Notes: generated from the sequence alone by a model not told the origin. A stretch of DNA of 64,000 nt from Methanothrix harundinacea (GCA_002506535.1 DAXT01000010.1:1-64000), one strand, 5' to 3'. Positions 42,782-51,446 are shown, numbered from the stretch's first letter. Translations and numbers: made by a program.

Positions 42782-43711
42782 TTAGAAGAGGGTCGTCTGC
42801 CCCTTCGCCTCCGGGGACGGGGCCGCCTCCTCCCCCGGCCCCCCTAGGAACTCGCCCTCGGGATCGTGGCTCTTCCGCCGGCGCAAGGCGAGGTCCCGAC
42901 GGAGGACGGCGTAGCAGAAGGCGCATCCTGCGGCGCAGGTGTCGTACTCGCCGATGTCGACGGACTCGTAGCAGCCGCACTCCGGCCGCTTCCCCTTCAG
43001 CCGCGCCCTGATCGGCCGGCCTCCGACGGCGGCCAGCCTTGGAGCGTCGACGCACCGGGCGGCCTTCGCGCCAGGAACGATGTACCTTCGCTGGGAGCAG
43101 ACCGAGAGGCTCATGCCGTGGGATCTCGCTATCTCCACCAGCCGGGCCGCGAGGTCGCGCTTCGCCCCGTCGGGCGGGTCCTCCCACGAGAAGCCGAACT
43201 TTTGAGCCGCGTGGTCGAGGTTGCGCGCCGCCTTCCTATAAACTTGGGCGAAGGAGATCGCCACCTCGTCGACGGACCCCTCCAGAGCAGAGGCTAGCCG
43301 CTCGAAGTTATCAAGGTGAAACTGCGCTGGCGTCAGGGAGGTGAAGAGGATAGGGTCGTACCGCCAGACTGCGGCCTTCGGCCCGTAGGCCTCGGCGACC
43401 GCCCTGATCTGCCGGACCGCCCCGGCGGCGCCGATGGCCGCGGGCTCCAGGGCCCGAGGGTAGCAGGTGACGGTCTGCTGGACGACGAAGGGGCGGCCGA
43501 ACTGTGCCACTCTCTCAAGCCTGCTTTCGAAGGGGCCGAGGTTTCTCGTCCAGAAGACGAAGCCGTCGACGTCCTCCGGCAGGAGGCTCACCCGGCGGAC
43601 CTGGCGGTTGTACGGATTGGCGACGGAGCAGTAACCGGCCTCGAGCCTATTCTCGAACCACTCGCCGTAGAAGGCGGGGATGTCCGTCCTGTAACTGGCG
43701 GAGATGATCAT
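42782..43711 (-). CDS. DUF1848 family protein
   Basis: A 309-residue protein that begins MIISASYRTDIPAFYGEW, the DUF1848 hallmark, and has FVFWTRNLGPF and VWRYDPILFT motifs. Near the end is a Cys cluster (ECGCYESVDIGEYDTCAAGC and FCYAV) that probably binds an Fe-S cluster. The fold is predicted to be a TIM barrel distantly like radical SAM enzymes. The reaction is unknown. Its start directly follows the stop of the upstream small Cys-rich gene, so the two are an operon. Confidence 0.85.
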   Translation of the reverse strand: MIISASYRTDIPAFYGEWFENRLEAGYCSVANPYNRQVRRVSLLPEDVDGFVFWTRNLGPFESRLERVAQFGRPFVVQQTVTCYPRALEPAAIGAAGAVRQIRAVAEAYGPKAAVWRYDPILFTSLTPAQFHLDNFERLASALEGSVDEVAISFAQVYRKAARNLDHAAQKFGFSWEDPPDGAKRDLAARLVEIARSHGMSLSVCSQRRYIVPGAKAARCVDAPRLAAVGGRPIRARLKGKRPECGCYESVDIGEYDTCAAGCAFCYAVLRRDLALRRRKSHDPEGEFLGGPGEEAAPSPEAKGQTTLF

Positions 43712-43984
43712 TTATCTCATCTTGCAGCTCTTCTTGTAGTGGGGGCACCGCTCGTTGGTGCAGACGTTCTCCCGGGTGAGGGCGACGAGCTCGACGTGGA
43801 GGAGGTCGAGCCTCCCCTGCAGGTCGGGGGCGAGGTCGGGAAAGTCGGGTCCGGCGACGATCTCGCCGATTCGGTCCCTCAGCTCGACGGACCGCATCCA
43901 GTCGCCGGAGAGGGAGGAGAACTCCCGCTCCAGGTCGGAGACGATTTTGGGCCAGGTCAGGGGATTACGCTCCGGTTCATTCAA
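43712..43984 (-). CDS. Small protein with C-terminal cysteine motif, unknown function
   Basis: A 90-residue helical, acidic protein ending in VCTNERCPHYKKSCKMR, a three-cysteine motif suited to metal or cluster binding. It abuts the DUF1848 gene without a gap, so a joint role is likely. I do not know a named family for it. Confidence 0.65.
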   Translation of the reverse strand: MNEPERNPLTWPKIVSDLEREFSSLSGDWMRSVELRDRIGEIVAGPDFPDLAPDLQGRLDLLHVELVALTRENVCTNERCPHYKKSCKMR

Positions 43985-44428
43985 AAGGGGGTTTCAGGCT
44001 CAAGGATATACATAGTCTGCGATCTACTCGATAGGGGATGATCCTTGCAACTCTTGGGTTATCAGATTGTGAATAGATGGAATAAAAGGGGCTCCTGACT
44101 CACTAAAAGCTAGCGTTTTTACCGTAAAACGCTAACTTTTAGGAAGTCCAGGTCGGATTACAGAAATGACTGTGAACTTGAAGGCGGCGGAAGATGCCGA
44201 TTTCCGGTTGGGTCATGTCAGACTGTATCATATTCAATCGAATGATTTAAGCGATAAATCTAATGTGATAAAAATAGAAACTTGTGAGAAATTTTAAACT
44301 TGAGGGTTTTACTAGCTTCGTGGGCCAGTCGATTTCGGGTATCCAGAGCCCCAGCGTTATGCAGGTCAAAGTGTGCTGAGGGTGCCACTGGACCAGATCA
44401 CCGATGGTAAGACTGTGTCGAACCGCCT
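43985..44428. other. Non-coding spacer with strong hairpin
   Basis: No gene is visible. The main feature is a long hairpin at 44103-44142; the remainder is of mixed composition with no clear promoter. Confidence 0.5.
44103..44142. repeat. Long hairpin, left copy of a pair bounding an AT-rich segment
   Basis: 17-nt arms (44103-44119 and 44126-44142) pair with a single mismatch around a 6-nt loop. The left arm begins CTAAAAGCTAGCGTTTT. A related hairpin whose left arm begins CTAAAAGTTGGCGTC lies at 46676-46713, and the AT-rich gene lies between them. Confidence 0.7.
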
Positions 44429-44746
44429 CTAATCAGCCTTTCCTCTGTCGCTTTCGTCACTCTCGGTCGCAAGTATCTCCTCGATTTTCAGCTTCAGGTC
44501 GAATGTATATCGCCTCGCTTTCACCCCGCCCCGGCGGACGTTCTGAGCTTGGACCCTCGCCGCCTTCATGATCCGCCCTAAGGGCCTAGACTCCATCCCG
44601 ACGGCCTCCGCCACCTCCGCCGCCGTGGGCTCAATCCCGCGGTTGTGGAAGTTCTTGATAACCTGGAGAACTTGTTTAACTTGAGTTTTATCATCGTTTA
44701 ACGCTGGCTTCGTCGTGGTTTTACTCTCGTTTAACTTTGGTTTTAT
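44429..44746 (-). pseudogene. HTH-like protein remnant lacking a clear start
   Basis: The open frame reads VLQVIKNFHNRGIEPTAAEV, then AEAVGMESRPLGRIMKAARV and a basic tail, a winged-helix-like pattern. The only normal start (GTG at 44614) falls inside the helix-turn-helix. The frame is open upstream to 44746 but has no ATG, GTG or TTG before the stop at 44747-44749, and that part is a low-complexity repeat around GTTTAAC. It is probably the 3' remnant of a DNA-binding protein gene. Confidence 0.4.
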
Positions 44747-44839
44747 TTAACGAATACCACGCAGCTTGCTGCGGGGTGCGCCGCCGCAATTTGACTACCG
44801 GCTTTAGGGCCAGATTGAATTTTATATTTGTTTAGATGA

Positions 44840-46399
44840 TTAAATATTGATCGGCTTCACGTCACAAAATAATTTCTCTGTAGTCATATGGACATTCGTT
44901 CTAAACTTCTTACTTGCAGTACTATTTTTCGGGACTTCCATAACGAACGATTCAAATTCATTCCCACACTCATCGATTATGGTCACGATAGCTTTTCCAT
45001 CCTTGTTACCTTTATTAGACAATATCACGGTACAATCAGCATAAAAGCCTTTAATTATATCCCAATTTATAGAAATAGCGAATTTTTCTAGATTTATATT
45101 TTGAGATAGATCCTCCTCATTCGGGTCGGGGAAAATCATAACAGGAATTGTAGGTTTTGATCCTGATAAATCCAGTGAATATTCTTTACCGATACGTCCT
45201 CCTTTTATACCCAGGCTCGGTATGTCCCCCTCAAACATCGTATCAACGTGTACCTTGATTGCGTGATCTTCTTCAGTATCAAAAGAGAATGGCCACTTTA
45301 GACAAACACCGTTTGCTCCTGTACATAGATTTTCATGAGCATTGAACCCATAAACAAATGTCCAGCAATCGTAATCGTTCTCATCCGCGAAACAATTAGA
45401 TGGTTTCATTCCAATGGTATAATCTATTTGCCATTTTTCGATATTACTGTATATACTATCTACATCTAAGCCAAAATTTGTGAAAATTATTTCTGTCCCC
45501 TCGTATAGTAGTTCAACTGGTGCCTTAATAATCGAAAAGATAGCTGTTTTATAGAGATTGGCATCCAAAGCCTGAGCTGCTGAAAGAGTCCCTTGGTAAT
45601 TCATCTTAACGAATTCCCGTAAATTGTCGTCATAAACAACCCATCGATTATGCGGGATAAGAACACCCTTAACTATAAATTTATTATGTACTAAATCATA
45701 TTCACTTTCACCTATTATTATAGGATCGACAAGCATCAACTTCGTCGTGCCATGGAACTCATTTTCTTCTCTTAAATTCTCATTGCCAGCAATTTTTATT
45801 AAGCAAAAACCTAAAATATTGTTTTGCCAATCGGGCTTCTTGTTATGCCCTTGGTTTTTCGTAGTTACAGATATATTTAGCAATCCTATTTCATGCGCCA
45901 TTAATCCATTGGGGTATTGCATCTTGATTTTTAGGCCCGTCTCGATACCATCATCGCTTTTGATTATGTAATCATTTACATAATAATTATTGTTAAACGC
46001 TTCTGGTACGTATTTGCTGAGATCTTTAGATCGCTTTATTTTACCGTCGTCGGAGTAAATTGATATCATATTGGGAAGCTTCATAACAGTATAACTGCCC
46101 CACTCTGGACCTGCTTCATGTATGAGATAGTCTGCCGTTGGTGCCGTAGATGCTGGAGGAGATGTAATTTGAGCCGTTCCCACGAGTATCTCATCAGTTT
46201 TTATATCGTCAAAATATACATAATAATCTTCTTTTTCTGCCCTCAGAGAAATATTATAACTTCCATCCTTATTTGAGTTAACTGTGATATCGTAATCAAG
46301 AATCTCATTACTTTCTATTGCTCCTGTCTGACCTAGCCCTGAAATGATACTAGCTAATAGCGCCAGTATAACCAAAACCATAGACCCGGACTTACCCAT
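44840..46399 (-). CDS. Large secreted protein, unknown function, AT-rich
   Basis: A 519-residue protein with a signal peptide (SMVLVILALLASIISGLGQ). Long beta-rich regions follow, with several cysteines (NCFADENDYDCW, LCTGANGVCL, DCTVILSNKG, DECGNEF), suggesting disulfide-bonded extracellular domains; the last 90 residues resemble a CARDB/Ig-like strand pattern. It is far more AT-rich than its neighbours and is enclosed by two related hairpins, both signs of acquisition. No family or function is recognised. Confidence 0.7.
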   Translation of the reverse strand: MGKSGSMVLVILALLASIISGLGQTGAIESNEILDYDITVNSNKDGSYNISLRAEKEDYYVYFDDIKTDEILVGTAQITSPPASTAPTADYLIHEAGPEWGSYTVMKLPNMISIYSDDGKIKRSKDLSKYVPEAFNNNYYVNDYIIKSDDGIETGLKIKMQYPNGLMAHEIGLLNISVTTKNQGHNKKPDWQNNILGFCLIKIAGNENLREENEFHGTTKLMLVDPIIIGESEYDLVHNKFIVKGVLIPHNRWVVYDDNLREFVKMNYQGTLSAAQALDANLYKTAIFSIIKAPVELLYEGTEIIFTNFGLDVDSIYSNIEKWQIDYTIGMKPSNCFADENDYDCWTFVYGFNAHENLCTGANGVCLKWPFSFDTEEDHAIKVHVDTMFEGDIPSLGIKGGRIGKEYSLDLSGSKPTIPVMIFPDPNEEDLSQNINLEKFAISINWDIIKGFYADCTVILSNKGNKDGKAIVTIIDECGNEFESFVMEVPKNSTASKKFRTNVHMTTEKLFCDVKPINI

Positions 46400-46737
46400 C
46401 TTATATAATTCCTCCTAAGCGCCTTAACTAATCTATTTGTATAAAGAACCTTTCTTCACCGGATGAGGATCATCGCCCCGGGTACAGTCCAATACCACTA
46501 TCATCAGGAGCCAGCCACTGTAGGTGGCGTTGGTGACTGTCACAGCCTACCGGATGATCTAGTATGCGGTAAGGAATAAGTGGTGGGAGAAGGCAGCCAC
46601 CTGGGTCTCCACCTTTTTTGACCCCATGGGGGCAGTTCTTGCTCTTTCTCCCAGAAGCCATCGATAACGAACAGTCTAAAAGTTGGCGTCTTTCTCCATA
46701 AACGCCAAGTTTTCGCCAGTTAAGTTACGTGGCTCAG
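46400..46737. other. Non-coding spacer
   Basis: No convincing gene. A 63-codon minus-strand frame (46470-46661) has a CPHGVKKGG segment but no supporting start signal. The right-hand hairpin of the pair lies at 46676-46713, just before the end of the marker 12 gene. Confidence 0.4.
46676..46713. repeat. Hairpin, right copy of a pair bounding an AT-rich segment
   Basis: Arms AAAAGTTGGCGT (46678-46689) and ACGCCAAGTTTT (46702-46713) pair with one mismatch. The start CTAAAAGTTGGCGTC matches the left arm of the hairpin at 44103 at most positions. Confidence 0.6.
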
Positions 46738-47727
46738 CTACCCCAACACCCTCCCATCGACCCCGATCCCCAGAACTTCCCTCGCCCCGCCATACACATC
46801 CTCCGCGATCAGGGCGCACCCGAGGGCCGCATCGCAGCTTGCAAGCGCCAAAACCTCCCGCCCCAGAAGCTTCGAGACCCTGCCAGCGATCCGGGAGGCG
46901 GGGTCGCCAGCGAGATAGAGCGCCGGTTTCGCTTCGCCATGGTCCCGGAGGAGGACGGCCATCGCCGCGATCTCCATGGCGGCATAGAGCGCCAGCGCCT
47001 CGAAGGCCGCCTCCTTCTCTTCATCGGTGCAGCCCTTGAGGGTGAGGCCGCGCTTTCGCAGGATCCCGCCCCGGGTGAAGGCCTCGTTGGCGGTCATCTC
47101 GCCGGCGTCGACCTTTCGGATCGCGGCGACGTCCAGGGGGCCGTGGAGAAGGCCCGGGGCAAAGATGGGGGCGTCGATGGCGCCGACGATGCGCCCATCG
47201 GCGACGCCGATGGTGACGACGTTGGAGCTGGCGTCGGAGATGATGAAATCCTCCGGCCCGTCCTTTCTCACCTTGTAGGCGAGCCCCACCTTCTCGGGGC
47301 TCGCGCCGTGGGAGAAGACTTTCATCCGTGGGTCGATTTTGGAGCGGTCGTGAATCCCGGGCAGGAGGATCGCGGGCCATTTCGCCTCGCGGACGGCGTC
47401 GAAGACGTTCGTCCCGCCCCCGACGTGCAGGCCCGCGCCGTCCTGGCTGATCACCCCCCGGTTTTCGGCATCCTCGATTTTGACGATCTCGGTGATCCCG
47501 TCCCCCATGGAGTAGCAGAGGGCGAGGAGGTCGACCTTCTCGGCGCTGCCGGCGCCGCCATCGCCGCCTCCGCCGGAGCCGGGGGCGATGTCGAAGGCCT
47601 CCCGGATCCGGTCGGCGATCTGCGATGGAGCGAGCCTCCCGGCTTCCGCCCTCGGGATGACGAAGCACTTGCCGTCGGTGTTGGCAAACCTGATCGCCCT
47701 CGTCCCGTGATCGACGCCAAGAAACAT
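46738..47727 (-). CDS. Methanogenesis marker protein 12
   Basis: A 329-residue protein of the ASKHA (sugar kinase/Hsp70-like) fold family. It begins MFLGVDHGTRAIRFA, the N-terminal phosphate loop of methanogenesis marker 12, with SDASSNVVTIGVADGRIVG as the second phosphate motif and YLAGDPASRIAG near the C-terminus. A glycine-rich insertion lies around residues 50-62. The family is nearly confined to methanogens and its exact job is unknown. It follows cofD by one base on the same strand, tying it to the F420 operon. Confidence 0.88.
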   Translation of the reverse strand: MFLGVDHGTRAIRFANTDGKCFVIPRAEAGRLAPSQIADRIREAFDIAPGSGGGGDGGAGSAEKVDLLALCYSMGDGITEIVKIEDAENRGVISQDGAGLHVGGGTNVFDAVREAKWPAILLPGIHDRSKIDPRMKVFSHGASPEKVGLAYKVRKDGPEDFIISDASSNVVTIGVADGRIVGAIDAPIFAPGLLHGPLDVAAIRKVDAGEMTANEAFTRGGILRKRGLTLKGCTDEEKEAAFEALALYAAMEIAAMAVLLRDHGEAKPALYLAGDPASRIAGRVSKLLGREVLALASCDAALGCALIAEDVYGGAREVLGIGVDGRVLG

Positions 47728-47728
47728 C

Positions 47729-48673
47729 TTAGACTCCCTCCTCCGCTTCAGTCCCCATCTCTTCGTCCACGATCTTCACGATCTCCTTCGCCAGCCTCAG
47801 GCTGTCATTCTGGTCCTTCATGACGGTGTCGAGCCTCACCGAGGGGCCCTGGTAGTCGCTCTCGGGGCTCACCACCATCAGGTCGACGCACCCCAGGATC
47901 TCGGCGACGGCCTTGTCGGTGACGGGGTAGCCCTGCGCCCGCATGAATTTGGCTGCCGGTCCGCTGACGGGCCGCCCGCCGACGAGGGGGCTGACGGCGA
48001 CGACCGGGCACTTTCCCCTGCCACCTCCCAGGAGGTCCCGGACCCCCCGGAGGGCGAGGATCGGTCCGATGCTGGAGACGGGGTTACTCGGCCCGATGAG
48101 GACCGGCTCGCCTTTCTCAGCCGCTTTCTTCAGGGCGGCGATAAACCCGGGGGAGGGGCGGGCCTCCTCGATACCTTGGTATCTCACCCCCGTCACCTCC
48201 GGCTGGCCGGATCGGCCGACCCAGAACTCCTGCAGGTCCATCTCCCCCTCAGGGGTCGATATGACTGTGGAGACGGGATCGTCGGTCATGGGGACGACCT
48301 TCTCCTCCACCTTCAGGGCACGGCAGAGCCTCTCCGTCGCTTCGGAGAGGGAGAGGCCTTCGCGGAGGAGGCCGGACCGGAATATGTGAACGGCGCGGTC
48401 GAGGTCGCCGAGGGCGAGGAGCTCTTGATGGCCCAAGCTTTTGAGGAAGTTGTGGGTATTAAAAGAGTCTTTTTCGATCCCCCACCACCTCGACCTGTCG
48501 ATCATCCCCGCCAAGGTGTAGACGATGGTGTCCAGGTCCGGGGAGACCAGGTTTCCGGAGATCCAGAGGTCATCGGCGGTATTGGCAACGACGCTCACCT
48601 CCGATGGATCGAGGACCTTCTGCAGGCCCAAAAGGAGCCTCGGGGTCCCGGTCCCGCCGCTGAGGACTATCAG
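47729..48673 (-). CDS. cofD: 2-phospho-L-lactate transferase CofD (probable CTG start)
   Basis: CofD joins the lactyl (or enolpyruvyl) phosphate moiety to the deazaflavin Fo in F420 synthesis. The usual frame from TTG at 48631 would begin inside the conserved N-terminal loop. The reading frame upstream encodes LIVLSGGTGTPRLLLGLQ, the family start. The only plausible initiator is the CTG at 48671-48673, which has GGGAGG 7-8 bases upstream; no ATG, GTG or TTG precedes it before a stop. That gives 314 residues, the usual family length. NTADDLWISG and GPSNPVSSIGP motifs follow. It is in operon with ZPR1, sepF and marker 12. Confidence 0.93.
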   Translation of the reverse strand: MIVLSGGTGTPRLLLGLQKVLDPSEVSVVANTADDLWISGNLVSPDLDTIVYTLAGMIDRSRWWGIEKDSFNTHNFLKSLGHQELLALGDLDRAVHIFRSGLLREGLSLSEATERLCRALKVEEKVVPMTDDPVSTVISTPEGEMDLQEFWVGRSGQPEVTGVRYQGIEEARPSPGFIAALKKAAEKGEPVLIGPSNPVSSIGPILALRGVRDLLGGGRGKCPVVAVSPLVGGRPVSGPAAKFMRAQGYPVTDKAVAEILGCVDLMVVSPESDYQGPSVRLDTVMKDQNDSLRLAKEIVKIVDEEMGTEAEEGV

Positions 48674-48686
48674 TCTATCCGCCTCC
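48671..48686 (-). promoter_or_regulatory. Ribosome binding site and CTG initiator of cofD
   Basis: On the minus strand GGGAGGC is followed after seven bases by CTG-ATA-GTC-CTC, which opens the conserved CofD N-terminus. The in-frame region between here and the upstream TGA contains no standard start codon. Confidence 0.6.
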
Positions 48687-48700
48687 CTGGGCTTCGCTCC

Positions 48701-49279
48701 TCATGCGGGGGAGTCGAGGATGATCATCCCGGTCTCGAGGCCCTCGCACTCTTCGGGGGTGAGCTTAGTCGAGGACGCCTTCTCGGAGACTATGGCGCTG
48801 TTACCGAGGGGGTCTTCCAGGATCACCGTCAGCGGCCCTGTCCCTTCCATCGCCCTCTCGATCTTCTCCAGGATGAACTCGCCCCGGCATACGTTCTCCT
48901 CCGCCCCGGCGCTCCGGGCGGACCGGGTGGCGAAGAGGACGATATCTCTCACCCTCTGAAGTACCCCCTCGACGTTGGAGATGTACGCCTCCGAGGCGGG
49001 GCCGGGCTGCACATCGATCCCCAGCTCCGGGATTCTGATCGTACCGCTGGTGGACCTGATCACCCGGGCGTTCAGATCTTCAGCGTCGTCGATGGTGATG
49101 GTGTACCTCACCGGCTCCCCCTGGGAGAGAAGGATCGTGTCCGATAGCCGAAAGCCGCAACCTCCGCAGACCCCGGCGATGATCAGAGCCTCGCCGAAGT
49201 GGGGGATATCCATCGTCTCCCAGTCGAAAGAGATCGAGGCCTGGCAGATGGGGCAGCTCGAGGTCGTCTTGACCTTCAA
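48701..49279 (-). CDS. ZPR1-type zinc-finger protein
   Basis: A 192-residue single-module archaeal ZPR1 protein. The zinc finger has C9, C12, C38 and C41 (CPIC and CGGC), followed by the double-stranded beta-helix domain with a YTITIDDAEDLNARVIRS segment. The eukaryotic homologue binds eEF1A and aids its folding; the archaeal role is probably similar but unproven. Its ATG overlaps the stop of sepF by 4 bp, and cofD lies downstream. Confidence 0.88.
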   Translation of the reverse strand: MKVKTTSSCPICQASISFDWETMDIPHFGEALIIAGVCGGCGFRLSDTILLSQGEPVRYTITIDDAEDLNARVIRSTSGTIRIPELGIDVQPGPASEAYISNVEGVLQRVRDIVLFATRSARSAGAEENVCRGEFILEKIERAMEGTGPLTVILEDPLGNSAIVSEKASSTKLTPEECEGLETGMIILDSPA

Positions 49280-49638
49280 TCCTCCACCCCCAGAAGGTTC
49301 TCCCGGTCTATCCTCATATTGGCGGGTACGACTATCACCAGGTTGTCCCCCAGGCCTGCGATGTCCCCCCTCTGCTCCTGGACGGCGGCCTTCAGCTCGC
49401 CGATCGCCTCGTCCAGAAGGTCCTTCTCCCGCCTCAATGGAGATATGTCCACCAGGACCAGGTTTCCCTTCCGTATCTCCATCTTTATATCGGGGAGAAC
49501 TTCAAGGTCGTTCAGCTCCGCCATCCTCACCAGAATCTCGAAGGGGCCTTTCGCTGAGACCTCCTCGAACTGTCCCAGGTCTATGTTAACGTAATCCTCA
49601 TCGCCAGACCTGCCCATCAACTTGTCCAAGATGCCCAT
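49276..49638 (-). CDS. sepF: Archaeal SepF, FtsZ membrane anchor
   Basis: A 120-residue SepF-like cell-division protein. The N-terminal amphipathic helix (MGILDKLMGR) would bind membrane. The C-terminal core (about 30-118) shows the SepF strand-helix pattern (LEVLPDIKMEIRKGNLVLVD; LLDEAIGELKAAV; LVIVVP). In archaea SepF tethers FtsZ to the membrane. The gene is first in the sepF-ZPR1-cofD-marker 12 cluster, an association of division with cofactor genes that is conserved in part among methanogens as far as I know. Confidence 0.88.
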   Translation of the reverse strand: MGILDKLMGRSGDEDYVNIDLGQFEEVSAKGPFEILVRMAELNDLEVLPDIKMEIRKGNLVLVDISPLRREKDLLDEAIGELKAAVQEQRGDIAGLGDNLVIVVPANMRIDRENLLGVED

Positions 49639-49692
49639 ATCCCACCCTCTGTCAAGAGGTATGCTGCTCCCAGATCTTCAAATCTTCCAGAT

Positions 49693-49878
49693 TCACTCCT
49701 GGACGTTCAAGAGCCGAAATCCGGCCCCGCCCATCAGGAGCATGAAGGCCAGAACTGCAAATACGAACCCCGCCGGCTGGAGGGGTTCGGGCGCGGCGAG
49801 CTGAACCAGAATCATCAGGGTGATCATCAGAAAGACCAGCCCGCAGCTTACGCCGATCTCAAGGGACTTTTTGCTCAT
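49693..49878 (-). CDS. Small two-helix membrane protein, unknown function
   Basis: A 61-residue protein with two hydrophobic helices (about 8-29 and 36-56) joined by a short proline-rich loop (APEPLQPAGF). It lies 54 bp upstream of sepF and 30 bp downstream of the cofG stop. AGGAGGTGG-like sequence precedes the ATG. Coding is plausible; the function is unknown. Confidence 0.55.
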   Translation of the reverse strand: MSKKSLEIGVSCGLVFLMITLMILVQLAAPEPLQPAGFVFAVLAFMLLMGGAGFRLLNVQE

Positions 49879-49908
49879 ACGCCACCTCCTCTGCGCTGAT
49901 ATATGATA

Positions 49909-50916
49909 TCATTTGCGATTCCGATCCGAGATCTCAGAGTCGTCCCGCCTTCTCAGGCCGTCGGGCCCCGCCAGCCTCTCCACCAGTTCTCTGGTCTCGC
50001 TCCCATGCCATCCCAGATCGATGAACCGGGGGTAGACGGCGAGCCTCTCGACCATCTGGAAGCCTGGAAGGCGGGATCTAAGGACCTCGGGGGTTGGCCA
50101 GAGCCTCCCGGGGTTGATCCAGTCCGGGGTTACGGGGCTGATCCCCCCCAGGTCTGAGGCTCCTGCCTCCACCAGGGGGAGGGGGTCTGCCAGGTTCGGC
50201 GGGACCTGGACGGCGACCTCCGCCGGGAGGATCGATCTCGCCATACTCACCGTCTCCACCAGGGTCTCCATCCTCGGAGGAGGGATGGCGGCCATGGCGG
50301 TCTCATCCTTCGGGTCGAAGGGCTGGACGATCACCTCCTGGATGGTGCCGCAGGTCGCGTGGATCTTTTTTATCGCCTCGATCGATCGGATCCGGTCTTC
50401 TCTTGTCTCTCCGATCCCCACCAGGATCCCGGTGGTGAATGGTATCGAAAGCTCCCCAGCGGCCGCCATCGCCTCCAACCTCAGGAGGGGATCTTTTCCG
50501 GGGGAGGAGCGGTGGGCCTCAACCTCGGCCGTCGTCTCGAGCATCAGCCCCATACTGGCGTTGTAGGGGGCTAGCCTCCTCATCTCCTCCTTTGAGAGGA
50601 GGCCGGCGTTGGTATGGGGGAGGAGGCCCTTTTCCAGGGCCAGCATAGATAGCTCGATCAGATACTCTATCAGGTCGTCTATTCCCGCATCTTTGAGCCG
50701 GCCGGAGAAGCCGGGGACCTCCCAGGGCGCCTCCCCGAGGGAGAAGAGCGCCTCGGTGCATCCTGCCCTCGCCCCCCGGTCCAGAAGGTCGATCGCCTCC
50801 TGGCGGCGGATAACCCTCCCGTCGTCCCGGCGAAAGCCGCAGTAGAGGCACCTATTCTTGCAGACGTCGGTGACGGGTACGAAGACGTTCCGGGAGTAGG
50901 TCAACAGCTTCCTCAT
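49909..50916 (-). CDS. cofG: FO synthase subunit 1 (7,8-didemethyl-8-hydroxy-5-deazariboflavin synthase CofG)
   Basis: A 335-residue radical SAM enzyme that, with CofH, makes the Fo chromophore of F420. The cluster motif is C19-x3-C23-x2-C26 (VCKNRCLYCGF). YSRNVFVPVTD, GEAPWEVPGF, NAGLLSKEEM and GGISPVTPDWINP are typical CofG blocks. The start at MRKLLTYS (50916) fits the family; a TTG 11 codons upstream is possible. cofH is not in the window. The gene lies near cofD but is separated from it by sepF and ZPR1. Confidence 0.93.
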   Translation of the reverse strand: MRKLLTYSRNVFVPVTDVCKNRCLYCGFRRDDGRVIRRQEAIDLLDRGARAGCTEALFSLGEAPWEVPGFSGRLKDAGIDDLIEYLIELSMLALEKGLLPHTNAGLLSKEEMRRLAPYNASMGLMLETTAEVEAHRSSPGKDPLLRLEAMAAAGELSIPFTTGILVGIGETREDRIRSIEAIKKIHATCGTIQEVIVQPFDPKDETAMAAIPPPRMETLVETVSMARSILPAEVAVQVPPNLADPLPLVEAGASDLGGISPVTPDWINPGRLWPTPEVLRSRLPGFQMVERLAVYPRFIDLGWHGSETRELVERLAGPDGLRRRDDSEISDRNRK

Positions 50917-50974
50917 GCTGGCGATCCGGGGGCCTTGGAAGAGGCCCAAAAAATCGGGGTGGTAACGGGCGGCT

Positions 50975-51424
50975 TCAGCGCCTCAGCTCCACCAGCTTCA
51001 GCTTGTTTCCGACCTCGCAATCCTCGGGCACCTCCCCAACCACATCGACGATGGTGCACCGGTCCCCCTCCTTCAGGCCGACGGGGTGGCAGAGCTCGTA
51101 CATGGTGCATTCGTACGAATCGCATTTGGGTGGTTCAAGGACGGTCTTGGAGCCGGCGAAGGCCTTCCTGGCGTCGATGGCGGCGATGATGGGGCTTTCG
51201 GTCACCTCCACCGCCCGGACCCCCGCCTCGTGGATGGGGCAATCGTGGACCAGCTCCCCGCGGATCCCCAGGATCCTGTACCTCCTCCCCGACTCCAGGT
51301 TTGTGCAGGTGTTTCTGAGCTTGCAGGTCTCGCACTCCGGGGACGGGGCGTTGAATATGAACTCCATCCCTATCGTCGCGAGCTTGGTTCCTATCAGGGT
51401 GATCTGTGTAGCTGCTTCGGACAT
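50975..51424 (-). CDS. UPF0179 family protein
   Basis: A 149-residue archaeal protein of UPF0179. It has a conserved cysteine-rich pattern (ECETCKLRNTC near 31-40, HDCPIHE near 60, KCDSYECTMYELC near 100-112, DRCTIV), suggesting zinc or Fe-S binding. The start MSEAATQITLIG is standard for the family. It lies between egsA and cofG on the same strand, with 22 and 58 bp spacers. Function unknown. Confidence 0.88.
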   Translation of the reverse strand: MSEAATQITLIGTKLATIGMEFIFNAPSPECETCKLRNTCTNLESGRRYRILGIRGELVHDCPIHEAGVRAVEVTESPIIAAIDARKAFAGSKTVLEPPKCDSYECTMYELCHPVGLKEGDRCTIVDVVGEVPEDCEVGNKLKLVELRR

Positions 51425-51446
51425 GATATTCGCCTCAAGTGAATAA

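Noticed and set aside
46470..46661. 63-codon minus-strand ORF with CPHGVKKGG segment
   Set aside because: No ribosome binding site or family support; composition is that of the surrounding spacer.
44103..46713. Calling the hairpin-bounded segment an IS200/IS605 element
   Set aside because: No TnpA or TnpB gene is present inside; kept only as a bounded segment.
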